DNA from: Dipteronia dyeriana | Lineage: Eukaryota > Streptophyta > Magnoliopsida > Sapindales > Sapindaceae | Direction of reading: 5' to 3' | Assembly (NCBI GenBank): GCA_032871835.1 | Contig: CM065300.1 | Coordinates: 69,017,192-69,081,191 of the forward strand | DNA length: 64,000 bases | Shown: one piece after another, positions 1-11,192 of the stretch | Layout: the number at the start of each line of letters is the position of its first letter | Numbering within the stretch: position 1 is the first letter of the stretch | Notes under the pieces: model-generated | Told to the model about the DNA's origin: nothing | What the model saw: only the letters and a program-made list of their open reading frames with translations | Databases searched by the model: none | Made by a program: the position numbers and the translations under genes

Positions 1-1193
1 ATGTACATGCATCATTTGTATGATTTAGGATTGCAAACCAGAAAATCATACAATATGTGCTCATTGTTTATTTCTAGTTTCCATAGAATATGTTGATCAT
101 CATTGATATGTTGCATGCTTGTTTACATTTTGCATTCATGATCAGATTTATAATGTCCTTGTAAAAGGCATGAAGCCTTGGTTAGGATCGGGAGGATCCG
201 AATAATCAAGCAAGGAAGTCTTAGATTGGATCGAGAGGATCTGGATAACTAAGCAAGAAGTCATGACTAGAGTCGGGAGGACTAGGATGGTTATGAAAGA
301 AGCCTTGTCTAGGATTAGAAGGATCCGGATAGACAATCAAGAAATCTTCCTAGAGATGTGAGCGTCTTAGATAGGAAGTTGCTTTGTAGAGGTGTGATAG
401 TCATATATTGGATAAGAAGTAGGCAACGTGATTAACTAGGCCCGAGAGTAGACTAGAAGTTGACAACTTGGAGAGTGTAGCATAGGATTGGTCACTTCTT
501 TGAGTGTGTATCTTTTATTCATCATAGTGGATTACGGTTTGCCGGTGGTTGTGGATTCAACCAATGGATGCTTCCTCTCTGGAGGTTTCACCACATAAAA
601 ATCATGTGTCAAGTGTCTCTATCTCTATTTCTTTATATTTGTATGTGTTTGTATGAATCTTGTTTGAATAAGTTTTTCTAGATATTTGTGGATAATAAGA
701 ATTGTAAATGTGTGATATGCAAACAATATTTGTATGTGTTTGTATGAATCTTGTTTGAATAAGTTTTTCTAGATATATGTGGATAATAAGATTTGTAAAG
801 GTGTGATATGGAAACAAATCATTTGATCATAGTTGTATATATCTTTATTCTTATAAATTAAATCTTGTGTACATGAGAAGTTACTATCTAATACTTGTTC
901 ATATTAGTAATATATACAAATATAGAAGTACTTGTTGGTTTGTGTTTAGAGTCTTGTTACTTCACTTGCAAGTTATAGACTTTTAACTTAACATGATTAT
1001 TTGAGAATGCTTGTCAATAGTCTATATATGCTTTCATTTTTTTTATGTGTTGCGATAGAGGCTATCTAGAGGGACAAACAATAGTTTTTTTCAAGGTATT
1101 GAAAAAAGTGCAAAAACCTATTCACCTCTCCCCTCTCCCCTCGGTTGGCTTTAGGCCATTTAACCATGATTGTTTATATTTCAATAGATTAGT
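1..1193 (+). repeat. LARD-C LTR fragment, 3' part
   Basis: This stretch matches the right two-fifths of the 2.8-kb LTRs at 17454-20217 and 24016-26848, in the same orientation. Shared landmarks are the 'gcattcatgatca' stretch near 132-145, a block of degenerate roughly 40-bp units of the type GTCTTG..TCGGGAGGATCCGGATA (about 160-345), the 'gtggatt..tttgccggtgg' segment near 529, and the terminal C-rich run with 'ttatatttca' ending at 1193. After the LTR end, 1194-1233 resembles the first internal bases of LARD-C, but the primer-binding site is decayed. Homology then stops and copia integrase begins at about 1234. The left end is cut by the window. It is more diverged than the two paired LTRs, so it is probably an older copy. 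Confidence 0.8.
635..816 (+). repeat. 91-bp tandem duplication in LARD-C LTR
   Basis: Two nearly identical 91-bp units, 635-725 and 726-816, both begin 'atatttgtatgtgtttg' and both contain 'gaataagtttttctag'. They differ by only a few bases. The other LARD-C LTRs in the window carry a single, different version of this area, so the duplication arose in this copy. Confidence 0.85.
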
Positions 1194-1233
1194 AAAAAGT
1201 GGGCCTTTAAGGTAGTTTGAGATCGGCACCTTA

Positions 1234-1933
1234 CTTGTCTACGAATCCTATTTAGAAGATAAAATGACTAAGAGACCTTTTATTGGAAAATGGCTTAGAG
1301 CTACAGAACCATTAGAGCTTATACATTCTGACGTTTGTGAACCAATGAATGTTAAACAAAGGGGTAGTTATGAGTATTATGTCACCTTTATAGATGACTA
1401 CTTACGATACGGGTATATCTACATGATGCAATGAAAGTCAAAAACTTTTAAAAAGTTCATAGGATTTCGTGCTGAAGTTGAGAACCAATTAGGCAAGACA
1501 ATCAAGGCTCTATGATCAGATTGTGGATATGAGTATCAAGATCAAGAGTTTAAAGACTGCTGGGTTGAGTATGAGATTGTGTCCCAACTCACAGGTCTTG
1601 GAACACCAAAGCAAAATGGTGTTGTAGAGAGGAGAAACAGAACCCTAATGGAAATGGTAAGATCTATGATTGGTTTCATTTTATCATTACTAAACTCTTT
1701 TTTAGGATATACACTACAAACAGCAGCCAACATTTAGAATGTAGTCCTATCCAAATCTATTTATAAAACTCCGCTAGAGTTGTGGAATGGTTGTAAAGTT
1801 AGTTTGTGACATTTCCGCATATATGGGTGTCCAGTACATGTACTAAAGAACAGAACTAGAAATCTAGACCCTAAATCTAGTGTTTACTTTTTTGTAGGAT
1901 ATTCCAAAGAGACTTAAGGTGGATACTTCTATA
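1234..1933 (+). pseudogene. Cop-B integrase fragment (Ty1/copia pol)
   Basis: Degenerate translation shows the end of the GAG_pre-integrase segment (..LEDKMTKRPF..) followed by an rve integrase core. The catalytic triad is still visible: Asp in HSDVCEP (about 1329), Asp in SDCGYEY (about 1517) and Glu in VVERRNR (about 1627). Several in-frame stops occur, for example at the MMQ* stretch (about 1432). The frame ends at 1933 in G-Y-F-Y, where a 28-kb insertion begins. The next codons (T-P-E-E-N-K) lie at 30296 onward after the CTATA duplication. The 5' half of the element (LTR, gag, protease) is absent and replaced by LARD-C sequence at the left. In a live element this enzyme would insert the cDNA into chromosomal DNA. 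Lineage below copia was not resolved. Confidence 0.85.
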
Positions 1934-3595
1934 TGTAGGGGAAAAAAACACGTGCAGTGGAAGTGTGAATTGTTTTTTAGGGTTTCGGTATAAATAAAGT
2001 TTTTCCCTTTTAATAACAAGAACCTTAACCCTAGATTAATTTATGTATATAAAAAGTGTCGTACATTTTTCTCGTGACGATTGAACAAGCTCCGAATTGA
2101 ATCCGCAAGATCTTCCAATCCAATTACAAACGTGAATCACCTAGGAGTGTGGGCTCCCTTTCTTTAAATTGTATACCCGAGGATGGAAACAAACAAAATC
2201 TTTTTCTTTGTTAGTAATAATTATCTTCCAAGAAGAAAATAAAGAACGTTAAGTCACTTGTGAATTATCAATCAATTTGATTGAAACTCGTGTGAGCCTC
2301 GATTTGATGTTGTGCACAAAGCCTTTTAATGTAAAGGCTACTAGTGTACTATCGAAAACTAAACGTTCTTTCTTCCTTTTTTTCTTTGTCAAATTTTCAC
2401 ACACCAATCTTTAGAGTTGGATGAATTTATCTAGAGCAAAAACCAAATTCTCTACACTGAAAATTCTATGGTGGCTGAAAACTCTTTTTAGTAAAATTAG
2501 GGCTTAGCCGAATTTTCTTCTTAGAATTATCTAATGGCCAAATTTTTCCTCTCTCTAAATTCTCTTTGGCTTGCACGAAATTTTGTGCTTCAAAATCCTC
2601 TCTTGGCCAAAATTCAAAGGTAGTATAAATAGGCATACAAATCCTTTCCTAAGAAGGATTTACTTGGTTGTTAATAATCCTTTCCTTATGTGGATTTACT
2701 TGGTGGTTAAGAATCCTTTACAAAAAAGAATTCTACCCTTCGGTAGATTTACTTGGTGACTAAGAATCTTTTTCCAAAAAGAATTCTTTCCTACACCAAG
2801 ACTCCAAATCCAACTTGATAGTGTATTTGTAACCATATAAAGATTTCCTAATTTGACTAGATAAATAATTCCTTTTATTTACCTAATTATCAAATATAGT
2901 CTTTAATATTAATTATACTACCAACAATAGTATAGTTTTAGGAGACCATCTCCTACTAGAAAAAGGATTTTGAATTTTAATTAAATAACTAATTAATTAA
3001 CATGTTAATTAATTTTCATTTAATTAAATAATTAAACAAAAATAATATAATTAAGCTATTTTAATTAGCCTTGCCGTCCAACACATATATATGGACCAAT
3101 ATTTTTTTTTTCTTATTTTATTAAATCCGTTGGACTTTAATAAAAAGTCCACATGTGAACTAGACTCATTCTTATAAAATGAAACAAATCCACATACCTT
3201 AATACAATTCTAGACGGACCCTAAATTGGTCCTGTAGAATATATCAAGTGATCCATGCAAATTCGTGTGGATTGAGGATCTTGGCGGGCTATCTAAATTT
3301 AAGCTTCAATAGACACAACCCAAGCACAATCAACAAATGATTCACTTAGGTCCGATCTATTAATTTTAGTTCATTCCACTAAAGAACTAAAATTGCACTC
3401 TTAAATAAAGATAGAATAAGTTAATATTTCTTACTCATATCCTAGACAACCGTATTGGAGAAAGTGTATCATCGTGAAAAATATGAGTAATCGCCAAGAG
3501 CTCATAGACCGCCTATAGCTCTCTAAGTTACCATATTTACGCATATGGCCACATTTTCAACTTAGATATTTTGACATGTCCATAAGCCATGTTTC
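1934..3595 (-). repeat. Cop-A 3' LTR (minus strand), terminal portion
   Basis: This is the reverse complement of the distal part of the Cop-A LTR. It begins with TGTAGGGGAAAA, the complement of the family end TTTTCCCTACA, and contains the family segments 'gaacaagc', 'acgtgaatcacctagg' and 'ccaatccaac'. It is interrupted at 3595 by a younger plus-strand Cop-A. The last five bases (GTTTC, 3591-3595) are that element's target duplication. The LTR resumes at 13621 and ends at 14332, for a reconstructed length of about 2374 bp. No coding capacity seen. Confidence 0.9.
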
Positions 3596-5373
3596 TGTTA
3601 GGATTATGCTCGATAGCAAGAGTGTAATATTGTAATTAACAATCTTTTCATATGAATAAAGTGATTTCTAGTTTAACAAATCTTATAGCATTTATAGTTT
3701 AATTATTATAACTGTCAAAAGTAAATAATCATAAGGCCAAAAAACTATGAGAAAAGAAGATTTTTTTCATACATCTAGATATGTATGAGGTAGACACGAT
3801 TATTTAGTTAGTTTTGAATAATATTCACAACTTAAAATAGAAGGTTGGGCGCATTTATCTTGTCAAAGTTGTAGATTCTTTTGCTAGCATTTGAGTAGGA
3901 ACAAATGTGTTATGATGAGTCTAAAAGCATCAAAGTGTGGTGTCTTTTGGAAAAAGAATCCAGTGCACTGGGTGCATTGAATATGATCAAAATGAATAAT
4001 TTATCTAGAACCGTCAAAGGATAAAAGTTTTCATTTGAAGACAATCAAGGGGTCTATCTCAATCCTGAGATAAATGATGGACTTATGGTTGCAAGTGTTA
4101 TCATTTGAGCTATCAATGAGTACGATTATACAGCATAGTCTATCCTCGATAGTTTGGTGGTATTCATTTGTTAATCGATAGAGGGCTTCATTTATAGATA
4201 TGTACATCGTGGCTCCATTTATTGAATGAGAGTAGAATACCATCATATGGATGTTTTGAGGTATTGGATATTAAATCTTAACGTTAAGTTATCAATAGTG
4301 TATATTGAAACATGGCCTCTGGACAAGTCAAAATATCCAAGTTCAAAATGTGGTCATATGAGTAAATATGGTAATTTGGAGAGCTATAGGCGGTCTATGA
4401 GCTCTTGGCAATTTTTGGTATTCTTTACGAGGATACACTTTCTCCAATAAAGTTGTCTAGGGTATGAGTGAGTGACATCAACTTATTCTATCTTTTTTTT
4501 AAGAGTTCCATTTTAGTTCTTTATTGGAATGAACTAAAATTAAATAGATCGGACCTAAGTGAATCATTTGTTGATTATGATTGGGTTGTGTCTATTGGAA
4601 CTTAAATTTAGATAGCCGCCAAGATCCCCAATCCACACGAACTTGCATGGATCACTTGATATATTCTACTGGACCAATTTAAGGGTCCATCTAGAATTGT
4701 ATTAAGGCATGAGAACTTGTTTCTTTTTGTAAGAATAGGTCTAGTTCACATGTGGACTTTTTATTAAGGTCTAACGGATTTAATAAAATAAGAAAAATAA
4801 TATATGGCCCATATATATGGTATACGCGGCAAGGCTATTAAGAATAGCTTGAATATATTATTTTTTATTTTACTATTTAATTAAATGGAAATTAATTAAT
4901 TTGTTGATTAATTAATTACTTAATTAAAAGTCAAAATCATTTTCCTAATAAGAGATGGTCTCCTAAAACTATACTATTGTTGGTAGTATAGTTAATGTTA
5001 AAGACTATATTTTATAAGTATATAAATAAAAGGAATTATTTATCTAGTCAAATTAGGAAGTCTTAAATATGGTTACAAATACACTTTTGAGTTGGATTAG
5101 GAGTCTTGGTGTTAGGATAGAATTCCTTATTGAAAAGGATTCTTAACCACCAAGTAAATCTACCTAAGGAAAGGATTTTTAACTACCAAGTAATCCTTTT
5201 TAGGAAAAGTATAAACTCTCCTAATCTATATCAATGATAAATTCGGCCAGCTCATATGGATATAGGAGAAGTTAGATTTCCTTTTAGATAAAGATTCTTA
5301 ACTACATAAATCCACCTAAGGAAAGGATTCTTGCCAACCAAGTAAATCCTTCTTAGGAAATGATTTATGATCC

Positions 5374-5430
<57 letters not shown>

Positions 5431-6058
5431 TTTTCGGCCAGCCCTAAGAATTCTATGATGAAAATTTCGGCCATGACTAGGTAATTTTCAATAGAGAATT
5501 TGGCATAGCTAGAGAGAATTTCGAGGGAGAAAAATTAGCTTTTGCTCCAGACAAAATTCAATCAACTCATAGAAAAAGGGTGTGGAATTCGGCCAAAGAG
5601 AAAAGAGAAAAAGATAACGTTTTTGTTTTCAATAGTACACTAGTATCCTTTACATCAAAAGGGTTTTGTATACAACATTAAATCAAGGTTCCTGCGAGTT
5701 TCAATCAAATTGATTGATAAGTCACAAGTGACCGAACGTTCTTGGATTTTTCTCTTGGAGGATATTTGTAACTAACAAAGAAAAGATTTTGCTTTGTCTC
5801 CATCCTCAGATATACAATTAAAGTAAGGAAGCCCACACTCCAAGGTGATTCACGTTCGTGATTAGATTGGAAGATCTTACGGAATCAATTCGACGCTTAT
5901 TCAATCGTCATGAGAAAAAGGTACGATACTTTTATATACGTCAATTAATCTAGGGTTAAGGTTCTCGTTGCATAAAGGGAATTATTTTTATTTATACACA
6001 AACCCTAATTTCATTTTTATCACGCTTACATTGCGTTTTGAACCCGTTTTTCCCTTCA
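3596..6058 (+). repeat. Cop-A 5' LTR of the complete element
   Basis: This 2463-bp LTR begins TGTTAGGATTATGCTCGATA and ends ..TTTTTCCCTTCA, directly before the primer site. It aligns throughout with 11193-13615. It contains several 'ggattcttaac(c)accaagtaaatcc'-type units (about 5130-5350), each about 50-60 bp apart, which recur in all Cop-A LTRs. The AT-rich 'gatcctatatata' segment near 5370 is the best candidate TATA region of the LTR promoter because it is kept in other copies (12964, 17342, 47170, 53800). That role is inferred. Confidence 0.94.
5374..5430 (+). repeat. (TA)n(TG)n microsatellite in 5' LTR
   Basis: A 57-bp run of about 13 TA followed by 15 TG dinucleotides. The partner 3' LTR has only 18 bp of the same compound repeat (12967-12984), so it expanded, or the partner contracted, after insertion. 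It overlaps the candidate TATA region of the LTR. Confidence 0.95.
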
Positions 6059-6060
6059 AT

Positions 6061-6072
6061 TGGTATCAGAGC
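6061..6072 (+). promoter_or_regulatory. Primer-binding site (initiator Met tRNA type)
   Basis: TGGTATCAGAGC lies two bases after the 5' LTR. This is the standard plant copia primer site complementary to the 3' end of initiator methionine tRNA, where minus-strand DNA synthesis starts. It is perfect over 12 bases. Confidence 0.93.
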
Positions 6073-7459
6073 CTGGTTGTACCCTTGATTAATTGATGTA
6101 TGTGATCGTGAATCATTTACTTTTTATTGTATATATGCATGTTTAAGAAATAGATGGCACTCTAGGTACTCATATGTTTACATTGGAATGTATGGATATA
6201 TATATGTTTTATATGTTGTTCGTTATTGCTTAATTTTGGTCCTAGAATTTCAATGTAATTTTGTTTTGGGATTGTAACAAGAAGGGTGGTCTATCATCGC
6301 CATAATTTCCTTTTTGGTAGTTGCTAAGTTTTTTTTTATTTTGTTGTTGTAATAAAAAAAATACAGTATTTTATTATTTAAATTCTTCTATAATACATTC
6401 AAGTTTCGAAGACTTGAAGGTTTGCATAATTCGGAGCAATCGGAACAACTTTGGGACCGTGCGAGCCGTAACAACAAACGTGTGTGTGAAGAGCGCGCAT
6501 CCACGTTTGTTGGGGCATGGGCTGAGCATGGTAGCCCTTTTGGTAGCCATGGGCTACGCATGGAAGCCCTTTATGGGTTTGTGGCATGCGCACGACCATG
6601 GATAAGGGCCAAGGGTGCGCACGCCCATGGGAGGCAGCCGAGAGAGTCTGGACGACGAAGGTCGCGTGAAGACTTGTTTGCCAAGAAAAGAGTTCTTGTA
6701 TTCTAAGATATATGTAATTTACTTATTTTTCTAGGATGTACCAAAATTGTAGCTATTTATGTTTTTGTAAATATTGCAATGTATGTCATTGTTTGATGAC
6801 ATGTCATATAGAATAGGAGTGCCACTCATATATCTCTTTTGGTATAAACATGCATTGAATGGTTTAAGTATCTAAATTGGCATCTAGATAACTTGGTAAA
6901 TCATTCTTTAAAATTCGATCACATGCCTTAAACAATTGAGTGGGAGAAGGTGTTTTGGAACACCTACGACCTCCAAGTTTAGTTGAGCTTTATGTTTCGT
7001 GAATAACCTCCCAAGAAATATTCATGAATGGAATTTAGCAAGATACTTCCTTACAAGGATAAGACTAGACAATTAGCCCAAACGATATCTACTCCCAAAG
7101 GAGGGATATTCGTGAGGGATTATATTGAAGGTCGATAGCTGGGTAACACACTCAATATGAGTTTATTAATATCCTCCCAAGAGTTCTTGTTAATAAAATC
7201 ACAAGGCTAAAATTGAAAACGTTGGTTGTTATGTTAACAATTAGGTGGGACCTAGTCCAACTAGTAAATGTTGCAAACTCCCAAAGGAGGCGTGACATTT
7301 ATGGGTGTTTGATCACCGTTGAATTTTTAAGATTGAATTATTTTATTTAATTCAAGATAAATATTCAAAAGTGCTTTATCATGATTATTTACTTATATAA
7401 TTTTTGTTATTAAAAAGAAATCATAACCTCATCCCTAATCAATATCCTAAAAAGATAAT
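6073..7459 (+). other. Cop-A untranslated leader between primer site and gag
   Basis: About 1.4 kb without a credible gene. Most is AT-rich. A strikingly GC-rich island at 6420-6680 carries repeated CATGG/AGCCC words ('gggctgagcatgg', 'gccatgggctacgcatgg') and three short overlapping frames of 66-94 codons that match nothing I recognise. A second part (6940-7320) has repeated 'ctcccaag/ctcccaaagg' words. Such leaders in plant retrotransposons may carry packaging signals or a 5' UTR intron, but neither is demonstrable here. Confidence 0.6.
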
Positions 7460-8189
7460 ACTTTAACTGATGATAATTATGTCACATGGAAAAAGAATAT
7501 TGGGTTGTTGTTGCAAGCTGAAAAGTATAAGTTCATTCTTTATATTCTTTAACCACCAAACTAATGAATCTAACTCATGAAGCAAAGAGATAAGTATCAG
7601 TAGTGGAAGTCTTCAGATGAGATGGCTAAATGTATGTTACATTATGGTCATCATCTCCGACGTGTTACAACAGCAACATGAAGGAATAGAGACTATTGCC
7701 GATATAATGATGTCTCTAGAGGATATGTTTTGCTATGAGGTCTAGGATGACTAAGAGAGAGAGGCAGTGATTGCTTTTATGAATCTTAGGATGAAACCTG
7801 GACAGGGTGTGAAAGATCACATGATAAAAGTCATAGCACATCTTAACATTGCTGAACTGAATGGTGCTAAGATAGATGGTGAGACCAAAATTGACATGAC
7901 TGTCAACTCACTATCGGATACCTTTGATCAATTCAAGTTGGACTACACCTTGAATATTAAGGAATACACTTTGCAAGGCCTGATGCAAGATGTTCAAAGT
8001 GTAGAAAAAATCCTTGTGAAAGGCAAGGGTCAAGAGATTCATATGCTTGGTAAGTTGCTACTGTTAAAGACCCGTAAGAAGGTCAAGAGACAACAAAAGA
8101 AAAAGAAACTTAAGCCTTCTTAGAAGGAGACTAAGAAAGTAACCAAGATCAAAGGAAAGTGTTTCTTTTGTGGTGAAAAGGGTCAACAG
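7460..8189 (+). pseudogene. Cop-A gag relic with truncated zinc knuckle
   Basis: Homologous to the better preserved gag at 27392-28290. The UBN2/Retrotran_gag_2 region is readable from NYVTWKK (about 7466) through the open stretch 7767-8123 (FMNLRMKPGQ.., NSLSDTFDQFKLDYTL..), followed by a Lys-rich tail. The first 300 bp contain several stops (after ..FILYIL, around 7555-7570, and near 7680). A stop after ..KKLKPS (8121-8123) precedes the zinc knuckle, which starts C-F-F-C-G and then breaks off. A deletion joins it to sequence downstream of the protease site. Gag would form the virus-like particle in the cytoplasm. This copy cannot make one. Confidence 0.85.
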
Positions 8190-9650
8190 AATAGGCTGAA
8201 TAAGAATAAACTTGCATTTAGGCAATAGAGCGTTGGTGTCTACTAGTGTAGTGGGAGATAATAGAATCAATTTTAATTCTTATAGGCATTTAGTTTTAAT
8301 AAACGTTTATTATGTACCACAATTCAAGAGGAATTTAATTTCGGCCTCTTGTCTAAAAAATTTTGGATATTCGGTTACTTTTAATAAAGGTTTTATTATT
8401 AGTAAGAATAAAATATTTGTTTGCAAAGGTACATTGGAAAACAGTTTATTCTATTTGTATGGAAATATCTCTCACTTGTTAGACACGGAATCAACGGAAC
8501 ATAATCATAAAAGAGTAAAAATTATCAAAAGATGAAACCTACCTATGACATTTGAGTCTAGGTCATATTAACCTTAATAGGATTAAAAGATTGGTATGTG
8601 ACGGACCTCTAAGTGACTTAAAGGTTGATGATCTACCAACTTGTGAATCTTGTTTGGAAGGTAAAATGACCAAAAGGTCATTTACGACCAAAGGCGCAAG
8701 AGCCATTGAATGTTTAGGATTGATACACACTGATGTGTGTGGACCTATGAGCATTCAAGCAAGATGTGGATATGAGTACTTCATCACTTTCACAGATGAT
8801 CACTCAAGATTTGGCTATGTGTATCTCATGAGACATAAGTCAGATGCTTATGATATTTTCAAAGCATTTAAAGATGAAGTTGAAAATCAGCTTGAGAAAC
8901 GCATAAAAATCTTGACATCCGATCGTGGTGGAGAATATTTGTCTGGTGAGTTTCAGCAATATCTTATTGATAATGGAATAATTTCTCAGTTTTCTGCACC
9001 AGGCACACCTCAACAAAATGGGGTGGCAGGAAGGAGAAGTAGAACTCTTTTAGATACGGTTAGGTCTATGTTGAGTTATTCAACGCTCCCTAGTTCTTTT
9101 TGGGGGTATGCTTTACAAACTGCCATGTATATTCTAAATGATGTACCATCTAAGTCGGTTCCTAAAACACCGCATGAGTTGTGGATTGGGCGAAATCCTA
9201 GTTTACAACACTTAAGGATATTTGGATGTCCTGCGCACGTGTTGAAAGAAAAGACAGATAAGATAGAGTCCCGTTAAGAAACATGCATATTTGAAGGGTA
9301 TCCAAAAGAAACAAAAGGATATTATTTTTATAGTCCTTCAGATATTAAAGTATTTGTTTCGACAAATGCCAAATTTCTAAAAGAGGACTATATAAATAAT
9401 TTTGTGCCTAAAAGTAGAATTGTCCTAAATGAGCTTTTAGGAGATACAATTCCACAAAAGGTTTCGCAACCAAACCCAAACTGTAAGTTTCTAACCTATA
9501 TAAGATAAACAATCTACCATACTTCATCGTAGTGGGAGGGTTGTTAGACAACCCGAGAGAAACATCGATCTAGAAGAATCTGTAGAGAATCTTCTGGACG
9601 ACGATGATCCCTATGAGTACATGGAAGCAATGGAAGATGTTGATTGTCGC
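8190..9650 (+). pseudogene. Cop-A GAG_pre-integrase and integrase relic (catalytic Glu lost)
   Basis: 8212-8535 encodes the linker after the protease (..YYVPQFKRNLISASCL..). 8552-9277 is a 241-codon open stretch with the GAG_pre-integrase zinc motif end ([14 protein letters not shown]) and the integrase core. Asp is kept in HTDVCGP (about 8730) and in SDRGGEY (about 8920). The third catalytic residue is Gly instead of Glu (VAGRRSR at about 9026; other copies read VAERRNR). The protease active site is absent because of the deletion at about 8190. Downstream of 9277 the C-terminal integrase and linker (FVSTNAKFLKEDY..) are still readable but contain several stops. Confidence 0.9.
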
Positions 9651-11140
9651 CATTGGTAAAAGGCAATGCAATCCAAAATTAAATCTATGTTCAAAAACAA
9701 AGTCTAGTCTCTAGTAGACTTGCCTAAAGGGATAAAACCCATCGGGTGCAAGTGGGTATACAAGAGGAAAAGAGGAATGGATGGTAAGGTGGAAACCTTT
9801 AAAGCTAGATTGGTAGCTAAAGGTTATACACAGAAGGAAGGTATTGATTATGAAGAAACCTTTTCTCATGTGGCCATGCTTAAATCCATTAGGATACTCT
9901 TATCCATTGCGGCATCTCTAGACCTAGAGATTTGGCAAATGGACGTCAAGACAGCTTTCTTTAATGGAAATCTTGACGAAAGCATCTATATGATGCAACC
10001 AGAAGGATTCATTGAAAAGGGCCAAAAGGAAAAGGTATGCAAGTTGCAAAGATCCATATATAGATTGAAGCAAGCAACCAGATCCTGTAACATAAGGTTC
10101 GATCAAGCCGTAAAAGGTTTTGGATTCATTCAAAACCTTGATGAACCTTGTGTATACAAAAGGATTAAAGGCGACAATTTGGTTTTCCTAGTTCTTTACG
10201 TTGATGATTTACTATTCATCAGAAACGATGTAGGTGTATTGACATCAATAAAAGAATGGTTAGCAAAACAATTTGAAATGAAGGACTTAGGAGAAGCAAG
10301 TTATATTCTTAGTATCCAAGTCATAAGGGACAGAAAGAATAGAACGACTGCATTATCCCAAGCTTCATACATAGATAAAATCTTGTCTAGGTTTTCCATG
10401 CAAGATTCTAAGAAAGGTATGTTGCCTTTCAGATATGGAACCAAACTTTCTAAGGAACAAGTTCCTAAGAGTAAGCATGAAGAGCAATTCATGAGTAAGG
10501 TTCCATATGCATCGGCAGTTGAAAGTCTCATGTATGCAATGCTCTGCACTAGACCGGATATTTGTTTTATTGTGGGCATAGTTAGCAGGTTACAATTGAA
10601 GTCTGGTACTGATCACTGGACGACAGTCAAGCATATTTTCAAGTATCTTAGGAGAATGAGAGATTATATGTTTTTATACTCTGGAGGGGATTTAATTCCC
10701 ATTTGGTAAATAGATTCTGATTTTCAGTCAGATTCTGACTCTAGGAGATCAACATCAAGATCTATGTTTACTATTGGATGAGGGGCAGTTATATGGAGGA
10801 GTATCAAGCAATCTTGTTTTCCATCATGGAAACCAAGTATGTAGCCACATGCGAGGCTGTTAAAGAGGCTGTCTGGCTTCGCCAATTCCTAATCGACTTG
10901 GAAGTGGTTCCTAATGCGAATAAGCAGATCACTATCTATTGTGACAATAGTGGAGCAGTGGCTAATTCGAGAGAACCAAGAAGTCATAAGATAGGGAAAC
11001 ACATTGAAAGAAAGTATCACCTTCTAAGAGAAATTGTGCATAGGAGTGATGTGACGATTACCAAGATCGCATCAGCAGAAAATCTAGCCTGGATCCCTTT
11101 ACAAAGGCTCTTCCTCAAAAGAGTTTTGATGGGCATCTAG
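9651..11140 (+). pseudogene. Cop-A reverse transcriptase and RNase H relic
   Basis: 9720-10709 is a 329-codon open frame with the copia RVT_2 domain: GCKWVYKRKRGMDG, the KARLVAKGYTQKEG block, WQMDVKTAFFNG, and an intact active site YVDD (about 10198). The connection region (MYAMLCTRPDICF) follows. After a stop at 10707-10709 the RNase H segment continues at 10778-11140 (ETKYVATCEAVKEAVWLRQF.., then YCDNSGAVANSREPRSHK). The acidic residues of RNase H around METE are altered to METK (about 10830). This frame would copy element RNA into cDNA; with the upstream stops it is not expressed as a polyprotein. Confidence 0.92.
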
Positions 11141-11180
11141 AGAACATGAGGATGAGAGATTTAACACATTTGCTATTGAG

Positions 11181-11192
11181 CAAGTGGGAGAT
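11181..11192 (+). promoter_or_regulatory. Polypurine tract of the complete Cop-A element
   Basis: CAAGTGGGAGAT directly precedes the 3' LTR (TG at 11193). It is the plus-strand primer in reverse transcription. The same tract precedes LTRs at 32117 and 45420. Confidence 0.9.

Noticed and set aside
4031..4450. Pairs of 71-74 codon frames repeated at 11627-12046, 13682-13897, 35433-35873 and 48974-49219
   Set aside because: All lie at the same place of the Cop-A LTR, on either strand according to LTR orientation. They are non-coding LTR sequence.
5371..5432. Possible CRISPR or regulatory array
   Set aside because: A simple dinucleotide microsatellite with no spacers. No CRISPR-like structure occurs anywhere in the window.
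6321..6706. Three frames of 66-94 codons in the GC-rich leader island
   Set aside because: GC-rich DNA gives open frames on several strands at once. No motif, no conservation evidence.
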